A DNA stretch of 5,790 bases from Parachlamydiaceae bacterium (GTDB lineage Bacteria > Chlamydiota > Chlamydiia > Chlamydiales > Parachlamydiaceae): the NCBI GenBank assembly GCA_030679615.1, contig JAUXSJ010000240.1, forward strand, positions 1 to 5,790. Direction: 5' to 3'. The notes beneath the pieces were generated by a model. That model was not told the origin of the DNA and made no database searches. It was given only the letters and a program-made list of their open reading frames with translations. Shown here piece by piece: positions 5,574 to 5,790 of this stretch (positions are counted from its first letter, which is position 1; every line of letters starts with the position of its first letter). The position numbers and the translations under genes are program-made.

Positions 5574-5747
5574 TCAGGACAAAAAATACTTTACATTTAA
5601 TGATTTGTAATTATCGAATCGTATACAATTGATTCTGAATAGCTTTTGAATCGCTCTGACGAGCTCTATGCCTTTTTTTTCGTATTCCCACTGTTCCTTC
5701 GTCACTGTGGGCTGTAATGGGAGTCGTCCTACGGACTCTATAAAAAA
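5574..5747 (-). pseudogene. Coding-looking minus-strand frame without a start (possible gene remnant)
   Basis: Between stops at 5750-5748 and 5576-5574 the minus strand is open for 57 codons. The composition resembles a soluble helical protein, including VTKEQWEYEKKGIELVRAIQ and then a run rich in I, N, Y and F. There is no ATG. The only usable alternative start is a GTG at residue 15 (about 5705), which has no ribosome site and would give 43 residues. A second minus-strand frame (5766-5614) is also open for 51 codons, and an eight-A run (forward 5673-5680) lies in both. It may be the tail of a decayed gene, part of a dispersed repeat, or chance. No family was recognised. Confidence 0.3.
5687..5738. 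repeat. Pair of small hairpins near the right edge
   Basis: CCCACTGT (5687-5694) pairs with ACTGTGGG (5704-5711) with one T-T mismatch around a 9-base loop. Nine bases further on, GAGTC (5721-5725) pairs with GACTC (5734-5738); an alternative there is GTCC/GGAC with a TAC loop. They overlap the coding-looking minus-strand frame and may instead belong to a structured intergenic repeat. Confidence 0.45.
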
Positions 5748-5790
5748 TTAAAAAACACTTATATAATTAAGAGAACCCTTGCATCTTTGT

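Larger units (their letters stand above)
5337..5790. other. Gene-poor intergenic stretch downstream of queA
   Basis: These 454 bases contain no complete gene with a start codon and a recognisable product. They hold the terminator at 5454-5478 and short repeated words: TCAACTTAAG at 5353-5362 and 5516-5525, and GACTCAACTT at 5396-5405 and 5513-5522. They also hold two small hairpins (5687-5738) and a coding-looking minus-strand frame (5574-5747). The mixture suggests remnants of a decayed gene or insertion element, but no transposase motif or clear element end was recognised. Confidence 0.6.

Noticed and set aside
5651..5680. GCTC-TGAC-GAGC followed by eight T residues as a second terminator
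   Set aside because: The stem is only 4 bp and is separated from the T-run by about eight bases, too weak and too far for an intrinsic terminator.

Overview
The window is low-GC bacterial DNA with a layout that points to the order Chlamydiales, most likely an amoeba-associated 'environmental' chlamydia (Protochlamydia/Parachlamydia type). The clues are a type III secretion (T3SS) translocator cluster with an LcrH/SycD-like chaperone, and ruvB followed directly by a secreted SpoIID-like protein, a pairing I recall from Chlamydia trachomatis (CT040-CT041). The species is inferred from gene content, not proven.

Left third (1-2006, minus strand): a tight three-gene operon transcribed leftwards. 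It starts with a 173-aa helical protein I do not recognise. Its stop overlaps the start of a 164-aa TPR chaperone by one base. The chaperone stop abuts the start of a YopB/CopB-like hydrophobic translocator, which runs off the left edge after 330 open codons. That protein carries a PxLxxP chaperone-binding motif, so the chaperone and its probable client sit side by side. The gene upstream of the chaperone occupies the place of the tip protein LcrV in the Yersinia lcrGVH-yopBD operon.

Middle (2007-4117): a very AT-rich divergent intergenic region, then ruvB (Holliday-junction branch-migration motor) and, 16 bases later, an exported SpoIID-domain protein. The SpoIID protein keeps the family framework but appears to have lost the catalytic glutamate and the C-terminal GHGxGxSQ motif, so it may be a non-catalytic peptidoglycan-binding relative.

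Right (4118-5790): a near-perfect 37-bp inverted repeat built from 8-base GAGACGNN units, much richer in GC than its surroundings. It is followed by queA (queuosine biosynthesis) and a strong intrinsic terminator about 120 bases beyond the queA stop. The last 450 bases hold no convincing complete gene. They contain short repeated words, small hairpins and a coding-looking minus-strand frame without an ATG, and look like a decayed gene or a dispersed repeat.

No rRNA, tRNA, CRISPR array or intact insertion sequence was seen.
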